Shown piece after piece: positions 53,058 to 64,000 of a stretch of DNA of 64,000 nt. Position numbers and translations under genes: made by a program. How positions within the stretch are numbered: position 1 is the first letter of the stretch; each line of letters starts with the position of its first letter. The stretch covers positions 13,392,001 through 13,456,000 of the forward strand of contig JBANAY010000003.1 in assembly GCA_037952775.1 (NCBI GenBank), read 5' to 3'. Source of the stretch: Clonostachys chloroleuca. Its lineage: Eukaryota > Ascomycota > Sordariomycetes > Hypocreales > Bionectriaceae. The notes under the pieces are model-generated. The model was not told the DNA's origin. It saw only the letters and a list, made by a program, of their open reading frames with translations, and made no database searches.

Positions 53058-55869
53058 TTAATTATATTGTTGAATTAGATCGATACACTCGATGCCAAAG
53101 GTCTCGGGCAATGCCGCTCTATCGAACCCGATACCCATAATCATATCGAGACCGTTATTCATACCAAATGTATCCATAGCGTGCTGCTCCTTTAGGACAG
53201 GTCAGAACCTTATGCAGGTCTTTGGAAAGAGAGACAAAACTTACGAACGCGGAATATGGCCCGGGGGCTGCCCTCTCCGCTTCTTGTTGACCAGCCACAC
53301 GGGGAATCGACAGCTCTCCGTCATGATCCTCCAACTGTGTCCCACAAGGAGATGGTCCACATGGCAACCCCTGCTGATCCTGCACTGCCGCCCAATCCGG
53401 TGTTGGGCCATGTGCTACCACGGTATTACTGGGCGAGTTGAGGCTGCGAAGAACCTCGACTCTTGCCCGGGACTCCTGCACTCCGGCATCGTTAGTGTAC
53501 ACACAAGTGTGGAGTACATCTCGGTAGGCAAGTGAGTTTCTTGAGGTTATGGGGTTACTCACATCAAGTAGTTTTTGGGCATAGATGTTGACACTGTTGT
53601 CAAGTTTTCTGTGAAATTTCATCGCCTTTTCCACGGCTAACTCGATCGTATTCCAGCCATCTGATTCCTGATACAAAGCCAAGTAGACCAGTAGGATGGA
53701 TATAGCGCAAAATATAAAGTGGGAAGTCATCTGCACACTACGTATCAGCGAGAAGGAGGATTCGTATAATCATCACTATTCTAGGCGTGTGCCTACCCAG
53801 AATGTTGCGTTGTACTTAAACTGATCCACTCCAAACTCTGCGGCGAGCATTAACATGGCCATGGCATTATCGACGCACTTTCGGACACGTTCGGGACATT
53901 GACCGGACCGAGGAGTGCTGGGAGCCTGTTGTAGAAACTCCCTGAGTAGAAAATCTCGATAAATGAGCATGTTGGCGAAGAAGAACGCGGCTCGTATGGT
54001 TCTTTGTTGACGCCGGAAGATCCAGGGGACGTCATAGAATGCCTGCTCGCGGGAACTCATCTCGTTTTGAACGGGGTGGAAAAACTCTGGAACGTCGCTG
54101 AGCCAGCCAAGGAGCTCCTTTTCTAGCTCAGCAACTGCGGCTTCCGTGGGGGCTGTAGTATTTCCCGTAGCCGGATATAGCTGTGTCACGATGTGTCCCA
54201 TTATTATGGTAAGTCTATGTCGTTGGAGATTAGTGCGAGATCAATCAGACGTCTCATAAGAGGATGAAGCCAAACCTGACATGAGCGACAATGCCCACCC
54301 ATAGCTTCTCCTCCTGACTACCGAGTCGGGAACTGACAGCAGGGTGGAGCTCCATAACAAGTGTCGCGGTAATTTCGTGCTCCTGCATCGCTACTGGTCT
54401 GCCGAGAGCAATGGCCAAGTATCTAAGAAGATAACGTTAGGAAGAATGTCTCACCGTTATCGATGTAAAAAGAAGCTTACCTATCAACCATAAACATAGC
54501 ATACAGTACAGACTTTCGGAAATGGGCTTCTTGGGGACTGCAAGAGGTTGGCTCTCTTTGAATATCGATCATCTGACCCAGGCGAATGGTCCACCCCAGA
54601 GTCATCCAGGCACTGTTGAATTGACTTGATGCAATTTCTAATTGACACTGAGTACAATAGGTGAGAATCTTGAGTGTAAAGAGGAAATGGGGAAGTGAGA
54701 TCGTATTGAGGCGGTACCTTGAGCAATTGAGCTTGTAAAATCGCCAGAGTTGGAGGGAATGTGTTTCGAGACTTTTCAAGTCTCGATTCACCAGCTTGTA
54801 GAAAACGTTCACTAGAAATAATGTTAGGCATAACCGTAGTTTGAAATGCTTGGTAGGAGAGTCATACGACTTTCTTTTCCAAGGCGGCAACGGCTCGTTC
54901 CTCCACGAAGCTGTCCATATGCACCTAGCAGATTATTAGCTTTCGGCAGCCAACAACAATCACTCTTGGCATTGACATACCCAATGCCCATGATGAGGAG
55001 AATGATGGCCATATTTGTTTGGTCACTTAGCACAGTCTCATTCTCCGCGTAAACTCGGTTGAGAAGCTCAAACATTTCTGCCTTCGGCAGGTAGCGATAG
55101 GTGGTGTTTGCATGGTCGAAGAAGCAGTCAAAGTAAGCTTTGGCAGTCTCAATGCTCGGGAGTACAAAGGTGCTAGTCTGATTATCTTCGATGAGCCCGC
55201 CCTGCTCCTTGCTGAATAAATTTCGAGGAAGACCGCGACCGACTTGGGCCAGATGGCCAGAGACCTTTTGCAGAAAAGCGTGAACACTGGCATCCCCTGA
55301 TGCTAGATTTAGCAGAGAGCATTGTAGGACACCATTATGTCGGTCATAATCATACCCGAATCATGGTCAATTCTGATTGTTTCCCTATCATCGTTGTTGG
55401 GATTGATAGGCGCAGCTACATGTGAAGGTGACTCCAGGCCAGCCGAGGCATCCTCACCAGCTGCGGTCAAAGGGGGTTGGTTCTGAGCTAGACTGCGGGT
55501 CTGCAACTCGTCAGCTTGCGCTGTAATTGAATTGGGAATGATATCTCTGCGGAGATTTGACGTACGGTCCTTCGTCTACTTCCACGCTTGTAGTCTGAAT
55601 TATAAGCGCATCCTAAGATCAAAAGGTAAGCAGAAGGTCGTGTGCCCATGCTGAGGGAGGCAAAAGGGCGTACGGAGCCCAGAGTCTATGCAGCGCTGGC
55701 AGGGTTCACACCCGTCGCATTTGGACTTTCTTTTCTTACAAGCGTCACAAGCCCTACATCATTCGGTCAGTCCATTGTGAGGGTCCATTGAGTGGCCATC
55801 TCGGGGAGGCATTGCGACGAACCTCGTGACGTATTTCTTCTTTGGCACAGGGCTCGGGATTGATGACAT
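53058..55869 (-). CDS. Zn2Cys6 transcription factor with fungal-specific TF domain
   Basis: Start ATG at 55869 (MSSIPSPVPKKKYVTR). Exons 55869-55823, 55753-55674, 55612-55580, 55520-55356 and 55302-about 54977 are joined by small introns and place the binuclear zinc cluster ACDACKKRKSKCDGCEPCQR C near residues 17-37, followed by CAYNSDYKRG. Downstream exons give the middle homology region: FVLPSIETAKAYFDCFFDHA, ILLIMGIGY, SAWMTLGWTIRLGQMIDIQR, RKSVLYAMFMVDRYLAIALG, and a C-terminal part ending ETFGIECIDLIQQYN (stop 53060-53058). Around 54780-54920 the exact splice sites are uncertain. No clear nonsense codon was needed. It probably controls the adjacent SDR and aldolase genes and perhaps the MFS/HAD pair; that is inferred from position only. 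Confidence 0.85.
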
Positions 55870-56543
55870 TGGGAGAAAGATTACAGCTCCTCCTAGAAGT
55901 TTCCAAATTGCAAATAGAACAACAATGCGGAGTAAGGCGTGCTGTGCGTCTGTCGAGATCCTGATATTGCGTGTCGTTGGTAGATCACGAGTTCATCGAG
56001 GGAAACGGCTCGTTTTTTTTTTACACCTTTGAGGGGCCGCTAATGGCCTGTAAAGTCATACACACCTAGGCTATGAGGTTCGGCTGGGGGGAACAGCAAG
56101 GGTTTAAATGCTCTCGTCTCCGCACTACAAGGTCAAAAGCATAAGTAGTAACATATAGCCCCATAAATGACCCATTCTTTATCCCTGCATCACAGTGCTT
56201 AGAGCCTAAATTATTAGGCAGTAAAGTATTCTACTATCCTATTAATAGAGTATTTCCTTATCTACATCTTATCTATATCGTATCCCTTAGTGGATAAAGT
56301 TACTAGCCACAATTTCGCTCTTGTGACGCTAGATCAGGACTTGAGTGGACTGTATTATTCGAACTTATTAACGGTGATGGCCCCATATTTAGTGGGACTT
56401 TATGCCACTACTTAAGCTTTTGACCTTGTACCTCCATCTCTCGTCTCTCGCCTCCCTCCTCCACCACTCTTCTCTCCAAATACATTCTGCACGAGCCAAT
56501 GATTGATCAAGATGCGTAGTTGATGATCTACTGTTTATGGAGT
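55870..56543. other. Intergenic region
   Basis: Promoter of the regulator at the left. An AT-rich patch at 56190-56300 looks RIP-like. The CT-rich block near 56440-56480 is pyrimidine-rich leader-like DNA. Confidence 0.45.
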
Positions 56544-57513
56544 CTAAGCTTTACCCGCTGAATCAAATACCTCGACCATCAGTCTCTCCACCCCCTTCGA
56601 GTATTCCTCGACGGCCTCTACCTGTAGCGTGGTCAATTCGACCTTGTTGCAGTTCTTTGCAATGTACTTGTGATATCCGTCTCTGATATTCCGGTTCTGA
56701 TTGACCTTGACCATCCCTCGCGCCATTCCCACCTGAACCATCTTGTCTGACAGCGGGTGAGTACCATGAAGGACCAGCGGCGTCGCATCGCCCAGAGCTG
56801 CATGGATCTTCTCCAATCTGTCCAGCCTCCAGTGCTTCTCTGCGCCGCCGGCAGGATAAGGTCCGTGGACGTTGCCAAAGCTCGGGGCCAGGAAGTGGAT
56901 GCCCGTCTTCTTGACAAAGTCAGTAGCCATGTCGGGATCGGTGAGGACGTTCTCGAGGTCCATCGTCGGCAGCCCGTCCTCTCCTCCCTCCATCCTCCCC
57001 AGCTCAGCCTCAACAGTAATCCCCTTGCCCTTGGCTCTGTCCACCACCGATTTGACGTATTTGAGATTGCCCTCCTCGTCGTACATCGACCCATCCACCA
57101 TGATGGAGTCGAATGCACACTCCAGTGCCAGATCCGCATCGCTCGGCTTCAAGCAGTGGTCGAGGTGGACCGATACAGGGACCGAAGCGGCGTGCGCAAT
57201 CTCGGCCGCGTACTTGATAAAGGCAGGGCCATGGAAGTGCAAGGTCCAGGGGAAGAATTGGATCATGGCTGGGGAGCGACATCTTTCCGCCGCCTTGATA
57301 ACTGCCAGGACACCTTCTGCGTTGTATCTGCCATTTTGCAACATCAGCTTGCGCCATCTCATTCCAAGTCTCACACAATGGACGGCAAACCAAAGGGGGG
57401 TGTCTAAGACGAGGAAGTAAGACTTACACACAGAACCCGCCAACTGCATATCCACCCTTGCGGGCATTGTGGATAATCTACCACGTTCGGTTGTTTTCGG
57501 GATAAGAAGCCAT
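56544..57513 (-). pseudogene. Class II ketose-bisphosphate aldolase with TAG at codon 12
   Basis: Class II aldolases cleave ketose 1,6-bisphosphates with a catalytic zinc. Exons 57513-57428 and 57327-56544 (intron 100 bp) total 870 nt, 290 codons. Family motifs: VSVHLDHC (zinc His/Asp), DSIMVDGS, TVEAELGRMEGGEDG, FGNVHGPYPAGG and LVLHGTHPLSD (zinc His), KVNQNRNIRDGY near the substrate-binding NxDTD-like position. The conserved N terminus reads MASYPENNRTW, a TAG at 57480-57478, then IIHNARKGGYAVGGFCVYNA, so a Gln codon (CAG) has become TAG. Reading through the intron gives an open 329-codon frame, but that loses the conserved N terminus. Otherwise undamaged. Confidence 0.85.
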
Positions 57514-59493
57514 TCTAAAGATTTGTGTATCAAAAAAATGCAGATGCTATTTGTTTACGAGAACGTTAACTAGCAAAACGATCCTCACCCTGGCCTTTTC
57601 AATCATGCGGCCATGTCAGATGTCCATCTTGACAGACCCACGGATAATGAAGCCACAGACGATAACTCGGCCGGAGCAAATGCTGACCTGAATAATGTTG
57701 CTCAATTCCACAAAGAGGGCGACGACGCCAATTCCGATTGTGCTAAAAGGTGGAATTCCGGTGGCCAGAATTCCGACACCCTCCTTTTCCGATTCTAGTG
57801 GACCAACCGCAGGACTGCGAACGAACCCTAGGGCGACGACCAACTTGAGGGAAATTGCGCTCTGCTCGCTAGGAATGGATCTAAGACGTGATGGAAAAGC
57901 ATCTAGCCCGCCAAGTCTCCGGAGATCCGGGGACAGCTTCAAAATGTGGAGGTGTATGCATGAAATACCCCAGATGTGACCAGCTTCACAGTAGCTTAGC
58001 TTAGAAGAGTGAGAGAGAGAAACCACCGCAACATACCCCCAAAGAGATGTCAGCAAAACACTCTGTCAATGGCAGCCCTGCCGAACTTGTGGCAGACGCC
58101 CTCGAGAGCCTCACCCATCTACGCCCGGGCACTACTTTGATAAGTAGTATAAGAGTATGAGCCTAATCTCCCCAGCAGTTTATCTTATCGTTACTATCTT
58201 AGTGATTTTGCAATGTGTCGCAATTACAAATATATGTCGGTTGCTGCGGACACCAGATCGGTGAAAAGTGGTATGAACCAGAATCCTCTTATGACTGTCC
58301 TATTGCTGTGCAGGCAAATCGACACCACCGACGAACTGGCTCCCTCTTGCGTTGCGAGGACAGGCCTACTACTAGCATTGCGAGGACGGCAGATCCATGT
58401 CAGAAAGATAAATGCCACGTCCAGTAGCTCATTCTACCATACGGCTGGTATCGTCATCATTGCGGATACCAGAACCAGCCACTCGAAAAACATTCTCGAA
58501 ATCGCCAGGTTCAGTTCATCGAAGGGCAAAGGGATTGCAAGCATTAGCACTTCTGGATGATTCAGAGATTAAGATAAAATGTACTTCATCACTATCTTTC
58601 TGCCTAAACAGTGGGGGTCAGAAAGTTCCGATCCAACGCGACATTTACACCGGTCCAGATACCTTCCGGATAAGGCGTTGTCATGGCTCATTCACCTAGA
58701 CATATAATCATTTTGGCAACTCAAGATGTTGAAACGGTTTGCGTGTTTTTAAATAGTATCAAATAAAGAAATTACTGCACATATACTACGCATAATTCAA
58801 TTCGTTAGAACGTGACTTCTCTTCTAACCTCACCAGTGAGGGGCGTGCCAGGTTACTTCAGACTCCAACTTCCGGAGACTATTCTCACGAGGCCTCCTCC
58901 TTCATAGAACCCCTCAGCTACCTTTTAATATGCTTCTCTTTTCCCCTCGAGGGGTGATCACACTCAATTTCGTTATGTAGGTAATTCAGCTCGGATAACC
59001 GCTCGGTTGGTCTGGCTTAGTTGATCAAAGGAAGCGGCCCCCCTCCCGATTAATATCCCAACTGCCATTATTAGCCACAATCTACCTCTCTATATCAACT
59101 GCCGTAATGGGAGATGTCGTTGTTTCTCTATTGACATCGTCACACAATGATGCAAGCTATCAGTTGACTTTCTCTCTCGTCTAATTGATATATGCAGAGA
59201 GGTTTCATTATTCAACACAATACTCTGTGGGATTTGAGGAGGAAATCTATCTCACGAAACCACAAGAGAACATTTGACCTATGAAATTCACTAGTGATAA
59301 CTGTTTTTTGAATCCCCAAATCGTCGACCCAGTGGTCTCATCCTCTAGGCTGAAATGTGTGACAAAATGTATCCAATCAAAGAGAAACTCTGAAATTTGC
59401 TACATGTGGTTGATTATAGAGACACAAGTTTATATATCAGATGAGACGAGCCTTCACCAAATGCATCACTACAGAACAACAGCTTTCTATAGG
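57514..59493. other. Intergenic stretch with one possible small relic
   Basis: A 440-bp open frame on the minus strand (57616-58056) and one on the plus strand lack family support. It contains a possible small Cys-rich relic at 58215-58427. The remainder is AT-rich with no supported feature. Confidence 0.4.
58215..58427 (+). pseudogene. Small Cys/His-rich protein, shifted start
   Basis: The frame SQLQIYVGCCGHQIGEKWYE, with later CPIAV, RHHRRTGS and C residues, recalls short fungal proteins beginning MC..(Q)..YYGCGH that probably bind zinc. The only nearby ATG (58213) is in a different frame, so one base appears inserted or lost at the start. Very tentative. Confidence 0.3.
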
Positions 59494-61342
59494 TTAATAG
59501 ATATAACGGAAGTCGAGTGCTCCCTCGCCAGTAGTCTCCTTTCTATCGTCCTCACGCTCGCCGCTGGAAATCTGTTCCTTCTTTCGGTTTAGAGCCCTGA
59601 GATAAAGAATTTGTAAGGCGATTAGAACTATGCAGATGATGGCGGAACCGAGAGAGCACCAGTGTCCCAGGCGGTACGGTGCAGCGCGGTACACCTGTGG
59701 CGCAACAACGCCAGCAATGTTACCGATAGTTTGCTGCAGACCAATTGCAGTGGCTCGGCGGTAATGGGGCGCCATGTTGTTATTGATCCCTAATGGGAAT
59801 CGTGTTAGTCTGAAATTTGCGGTAATATATACCATGTTTGATCGACCTACAAATCTCGTTCAAGCCTGGTCCGCAATAAAGGGGAATAGCGATGAGGTAG
59901 CATGCAAAGTATCGCACGCCAGGGCTGTTGGAGACACCAAGAAGAATGGAATATCCAACGACAGCAAAAATGTCGAGTATTCCGAGGAACTACAGTACGG
60001 TGAGCAAGATGCAAGACATCAGCGAATATCAACGCATTCAAGCGCCTGGCTTATACTTACAGTGCCTCGCAGCTTATATTTATCTCCCATGATTGCAGCG
60101 GCCTGAAAAGTAATGTCAGTTTTCTTTCTTCATTTCCGCAGCATTGGTGAGGAGAAGAACTTACGAAGAAGACAATTCCGCCAAGAAGGTATACTGGAAC
60201 ACTCAGGTACTGAGCTTCCATGGCGTTGAAGTTAAGGTCGAGCTTTAGAATAGACGGCAAGAAAGTGCTGAAACCATACAGAATGATATCTTGGAAGAAT
60301 TGAATAAGAGCACTAGGCGTATTGGGTTCGATCAGTGGTTTGTAGATTAGGAAGAAAAAAGGATTGACGTACCATAGCCAAACCTTGGGGTCTTTAAGCG
60401 CTCGACCGACCTCGACCCATTCAAAATTCAGACTTCCCAGGTACTCAAGACGCTGGCGGTCCCGAGCAAGCATGACCTCTTTCTCTTCGGGTTTCAAGAA
60501 CTTGGCAAGAGCTGGGTCATTGGGCAATCCCCACCATACCCAGGCAGCAGCAATGAAGGACACACAACCTTCAATAATATAAAGCCAGCTATTCCGCACA
60601 TTAGACTTGTTGAAGATTATTTTAGATTTCATCACACAAAAGACCCTTACCTCCACGCATTGAGGCCATGGGCGTGCCCAATCTTGGTAATGCCAGTCGC
60701 AAATAGACCACCAAACATACCGGCCAGGGCGACAGATCCAAAGAGATAGGCGATACGGCGGCCCTATACACGGTCAGCAGATGAGAAATCAGGATGAGAA
60801 AAGAACACACATACCTGCTCTTCTCTCTTATAAACCATGGTAATGTACAAACTCAAAGTGGGGAAGAAACCAGCTTCACAAAAGCCAAGTAGAAGCCGAA
60901 CGGCAACGAGCTGTCCATAGTTTTCGACAAACGCAGTTCCAATCGTAATTGTTGACCACCCGACAACCATCATGGTGATAGCTCTGCTCGGTTTTAGTTT
61001 CTTCATTGCCAATACGACTGGAATCTGAAAAGCCACATAGGTTGCGAAGAAAACACTGGCGGCTGTGCTGAACTGGGAACCAGTAAGATGCAGGTCCTCG
61101 ATCATGCCAACAATCGCAGCATTTCCAATGTTGCTTCGGTCCAGGTAGGCGACAAAGTAGAGAACGGCAAACATAGGAGCGAGTCGAAGGTCAAGTTTAT
61201 GCACAACCTTTTTCTCTAGTTGTCGATCGGGAATGACCATGATGGATGCGTTCTCTCCTTGAGGGTCAGCAATGGCTGCCTCCATGTCTTGCTTGGAGGG
61301 AAGCTCATGGTCAACTCGATCATGTTTTGGGGTGGAAGACAT
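59494..61342 (-). CDS. MFS transporter, anion:cation symporter (Dal5/Tna1-like) family
   Basis: Seven exons on the minus strand (61342-60815, 60763-60651, 60588-60373, 60312-60165, 60102-60061, 59989-59851, 59789-59494) total 1482 nt, 493 residues, frame intact through every splice. This family imports organic anions (allantoate, nicotinate, sugar acids) with protons. Visible: cytosolic N terminus, LAPMFAVLYFVAYLDRSNIG in helix 1 (the DRSNIGNA motif of the family), LLLGFCEAGFFPTLSLYITM, KREEQGRRIAYLFGSVALAG, WLYIIEGCVSFIAAAWVWWG and LYGFSTFLPSILKLD. The start at 61342 (MSSTPKHDRVDHELPS) is preferred to an upstream in-frame Met at 61405. It is divergent from the HAD gene across 883 bp, suggesting shared control. 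Confidence 0.93.
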
Positions 61343-62225
61343 TGTGAGAAAGAAGGAGGTTTTGAGAGGCGGTAATGTTGGCAAGGATGAATCAAAAGTT
61401 CTCAATGGATCTCGGAAACGAGGAAGCGAGCTTTTATGTCAGTCCCAGGCTTGAACTTGAATCCATATGCTTCCCAACCCGACCCTTGCAGTGAAGTAGA
61501 TTAGGTACTATCCTATGCGCGATGCCGACGTTACGTTTACTCCAGGTTTGGACTGATTGCATATCCGGGGTAAGTACCCAGTGTGTGTATGGTTGAGGAG
61601 AGCAACACGAGATGGGAGCTAAACGGCCAATCAGAACCGAATGCAAGACAGCAAGTCAATTGCACGACCCGAGCTAATTACAGCGGTGGAGTAGCTGATG
61701 GAGGAGTGACGGAGCCGTCTCTTGGTTTTGTGGGGTACTAGACTGAAACGTCAGGTCCTCGAGTTTGTTTCTATTACGCTGGACCACAACAAGAGCGCTT
61801 CCCCTGCCTTGGGGTGGTCCCGCTACCCCAGACTCTAGTGTCGTACAAGATTCCGCGAATCAGATCAGGCGGAAAAAATCCCATTGGGAGGTCAGAATGA
61901 CATGCCAAGTTTAGATAGGCTATCGGATTCAAGGTAAATCGCACATTCCCCGAAGCTAATTTCTCCGATGCAACTCTCTACGCAGCCCTCTATTTCCCGA
62001 CGCCAACGCACGGGATGATTTCCGAACAGCTTGACTTCTCCGACAGAATCCAGTCCATGTGTTATCACGCACACATGTAGACCATCTGGGCAATCTCTGG
62101 CATATTTACTCAACCTCTGCTGTCGTGCATTTTTGCACATTTGAAGACGCACTCGGATTACTCGGCATTTGGGAACAGAGATTGTACGACACTATACCGC
62201 GCCGGAACGCTCCCTTCCCATCACT
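61343..62225. promoter_or_regulatory. Divergent promoter between MFS transporter and HAD hydrolase
   Basis: 883 bp between opposite starts. It contains the inverted repeat GACGGAGCCGTC (61708-61719), i.e. CGG-N2-CCG, the kind of site Zn2Cys6 regulators bind. Whether the regulator at 53058-55869 uses it is unknown. Confidence 0.5.
61708..61719. promoter_or_regulatory. CGG-N2-CCG palindrome, candidate Zn2Cys6 site
   Basis: GACGG and CCGTC are exact inverted arms around AG. Zinc-cluster dimers bind CGG triplets with family-specific spacing; the spacing preference of the local regulator cannot be read from sequence. Confidence 0.35.
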
Positions 62226-62984
62226 ATGGCAAATTCACGCTATGGAGAATTCGGTATCAAGGCTGTGTTTTTTGATTTCATGGGCACTTGTCTAGATTGG
62301 CACACCAGCATCGTCACCGCTTTCCCAACAGCGCTATCTGAAAAAGAGAAATCAGACCTGGCATTAGAGTGGCGCCAAGCCTTCTTCGATGCCATCCGCA
62401 GTCGGCCTCTAGGCGAGACCCCGGAGGACATCGACATCACCCACACTCGTGTACTAAATGAAGTACTGGCCCGGCCAGCCAACACAGGGATTTCACAACG
62501 CTTCCATCAAGCTGATGATGGTGATGAGACCAAAGCGGTGAAGCAGGCTGTGCAAGCTTGGCACCAGATGGATTCGTGGCCCGACGTTCGAGCCGGGCTG
62601 GAGCGTATCCGGGCTGAATGCGGATGTGAGATCTTCGTACTCGCCAACGGTACGACCCGCCTTCAACTCGACTTGGTTCGATCATCGAGATTGAACTTTG
62701 ATATGCTCTTCTCAAGTCAGCTTCTCGGAGTGTCCAAGCCGACGCTGGCTGTGTATCATAAAGCGATGACCTTGGTGGGAATTGAGGACCCGGGCCAGGC
62801 AGTTATGGTCGCAGCCCATGCTTATGACTTGAGAGCTGCGAGACAGGCGGGATTGAAGACGGTCTATATTCAAAGGTGGACGGATGATCTAGACGAGACT
62901 GATCAACAAAGACTTCATCGGGAGAATGACGGCAGTGTCTTGGCCAACTTTGATGGATTGGCCGATACTATCAAGAGGCTCTGA
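62226..62984 (+). CDS. HAD-superfamily hydrolase, haloacid dehalogenase type II-like
   Basis: 252 residues from ATG 62226. Motif I AVFFDFMGTCLDW provides the nucleophile Asp17; motif II FVLANGTTRLQ (Asn141 region); motif III Lys171 in LLGVSKPTLAVYHKAM; motif IV VAAHAYDLRAARQAG (Asp201). This layout matches the L-2-haloacid dehalogenase branch, though many fungal members act on other substrates, such as sugar phosphates. An in-frame upstream Met at 62169 is less likely, as the family begins close to motif I. No introns, no damage. Divergently paired with the MFS transporter, so a role in using an imported organic acid is plausible. Confidence 0.9.
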   Translation: MANSRYGEFGIKAVFFDFMGTCLDWHTSIVTAFPTALSEKEKSDLALEWRQAFFDAIRSRPLGETPEDIDITHTRVLNEVLARPANTGISQRFHQADDGDETKAVKQAVQAWHQMDSWPDVRAGLERIRAECGCEIFVLANGTTRLQLDLVRSSRLNFDMLFSSQLLGVSKPTLAVYHKAMTLVGIEDPGQAVMVAAHAYDLRAARQAGLKTVYIQRWTDDLDETDQQRLHRENDGSVLANFDGLADTIKRL

Positions 62985-64000
62985 TATTTCAATGGCATCG
63001 CAAATTCATGACTGCTCAGCTTCATGCCTTAATATGTTCTTTATTCCACCAAATCATGGAAATAAAGCCCCTTGGCGTATGTATCCGGATGCAGATATTA
63101 TTAAATTCAACCAACTCTTCACATGTATCTTTCTCTCGAATGGTCAGCTATATTATGAATTGGCCATGTTACTGCGTCCGGGTCCGTCCTTGTTTTACAC
63201 TATACACTCTCCATTGACTAGCTTGCATTGATCTATTGGTGAAACTCCTCTCTACGCCTATCCACGAGTCTTGCTGCCTTCTCATGGCTGGAATTGGTTC
63301 GAGATTGAAAGTCATGTCTTGTGACATCTTTCAAGTCCCTATTAGCGGAAATCTGGAATGTTGGCCATCTCCTTGGGTGTGTTACGGGTACCTTTTGATG
63401 TAGCCCCCCCCCCCCCTCGCCCCCACCAAAGGTAGGGGAGGAAGTTTTTAGCTTCTGCTGAAATCTCTGAGAAGTGTGTTTTGTACCTTTTGTTTAGCGA
63501 GCGGTAATATTCCTCGTTCATGTGACCTTTTTAGAGCCTTGCTACAAACTAGGATGTCACCAATATCGGCATATACCTCAATTTCCGAAGTGGTAGATTA
63601 TGTAGGCTGGTCTAGGACATGTCGCCAGCCGTCGGAGAAAACGCCGTCTGGGGTGTATTGCCCGGCGATCATTCCCATCATCAGACCGGCTCAATAAGGG
63701 TTGTGCTCGAGCTTCCAGCGACATCGGATACAAACAGCCATGTTCGGATCGGCTCTAGGATAAAAGGAACTTGATCGCCAAATCTATCTGCTATCTGCAG
63801 GCATGTGCCGAAAAGGCTCTAGTCTGTTGCAATGATAGGACGGGGCCATTCATTTCAACTTGAACCCGCGCGAGACTATCCAAACGAAACAGGCCGACGT
63901 GCTAAAACATGTCTCTAGCTTCGCTGTCGGAGGCCATTGAGTACGCATGATAGGACACAACCACCAGTCTTCTTGTTTCTACTGTTGCTGACCATGAGCG
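62985..64000. other. Right-end intergenic region
   Basis: No supported gene. A 13-base C run lies at 63404-63416. A minus-strand patch near 63590-63750 (PDGVFSDGWRHVLDQP) reads like coding sequence and may belong to a gene or relic I cannot identify. Confidence 0.4.
63404..63416 (+). repeat. 13-base poly-C tract
   Basis: Uninterrupted C run followed by TCGCCCCC. Confidence 0.85.

Noticed and set aside
55303..55380. Frameshift in the Zn2Cys6 regulator near 55355
   Set aside because: A canonical 53-bp intron (55303-55355, GTATGA, TGCTAAAT, CTAG) restores the frame, so no lesion is needed.
56757..57420. Two long plus-strand ORFs over the aldolase
   Set aside because: Antisense shadows of a GC-rich coding sequence with clear motifs on the minus strand.
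56544..57533. 329-codon continuous aldolase ORF without intron
   Set aside because: It replaces the conserved N terminus by intron-derived residues; the spliced model restores NRTW-x-IIHNARKGGYAVGGF but exposes a TAG.
57616..58056. 147-codon minus-strand ORF with hydrophobic segments as a permease fragment
   Set aside because: No permease motif could be recognised and overlapping plus-strand frames are equally open.
1..64000. A Starship captain (DUF3435 tyrosine recombinase) within the window
   Set aside because: No ORF with the recombinase motifs was recognised; the Starship idea rests only on associated gene types.
1..64000. CRISPR arrays, rRNA, tRNA genes
   Set aside because: The tandem repeats seen lack spacers; no rRNA stretch or convincing cloverleaf was seen by eye. 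A tRNA scan would settle the latter.

Overview
The window is nuclear DNA of a filamentous ascomycete (Pezizomycotina). The support is fungal introns of about 50-100 bp with GTAAGT/GTATGT-like donors and CTAAC/CTAAT branch sites, and family content: a Zn2Cys6 regulator, an allantoate-permease-type MFS transporter, NACHT/ankyrin relics, a But2-domain protein, ABCG and rhodopsin-like membrane proteins, and a FREQUENCY (FRQ) clock protein relic. AT-rich tracts and ORFs broken by C-to-T type stops look like repeat-induced point mutation (RIP). The order cannot be fixed from sequence. From what I know, FRQ is missing from typical Aspergillus/Penicillium, so the relic argues for another class or for transfer.

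Layout. 0-0.64 kb: 3' end of an Old Yellow Enzyme gene. 0.66-3.3 kb: one end of a Tc1/mariner element running into an AT-rich RIP-like tract. 3.3-5.4 kb: intact two-exon Myb/SANT-like nuclear protein. 5.7-14.5 kb: frameshifted hypothetical gene, a probable small acidic gene, and pseudogenes of an ABCG transporter, an ankyrin protein and a mitochondrial phosphate carrier, plus a degraded LTR. 15.3-17.0 kb: broken frq-like gene. 17-21.5 kb: AT-rich DNA with a long ORF carrying six in-frame stops. 21.5-25.1 kb: ankyrin and NACHT-ankyrin relics around a chromodomain/AT-hook ORF and a 15-bp minisatellite. 25-47 kb: mostly relics (HNH-like, two rhodopsin-like, Argonaute pieces on both strands, O-methyltransferase, GMC oxidoreductase), a solo LTR with perfect 5-bp target duplication, and the apparently functional But2-domain and vWA-domain genes. 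49-63 kb: ordinary gene-dense DNA.

The right end reads like a carbon-catabolic neighbourhood: multispan membrane protein, short-chain dehydrogenase (SDR), Zn2Cys6 regulator, class II ketose-bisphosphate aldolase, MFS anion symporter and a divergent haloacid-dehalogenase-type hydrolase. The two catalytic genes next to the regulator each carry a single nonsense codon (SDR TGA at codon 77, aldolase TAG at codon 12) in otherwise clean reading frames. The regulator, transporter and hydrolase look intact. The pathway may therefore be recently disabled.

Most of 0.6-47 kb behaves as an accessory compartment: truncated genes, single-base frameshifts, transposon scars and RIP-like damage. I saw no CRISPR arrays, and no rRNA or tRNA gene I could support by eye. 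Exon boundaries are read by hand; where they were checked, total coding length is a multiple of three.
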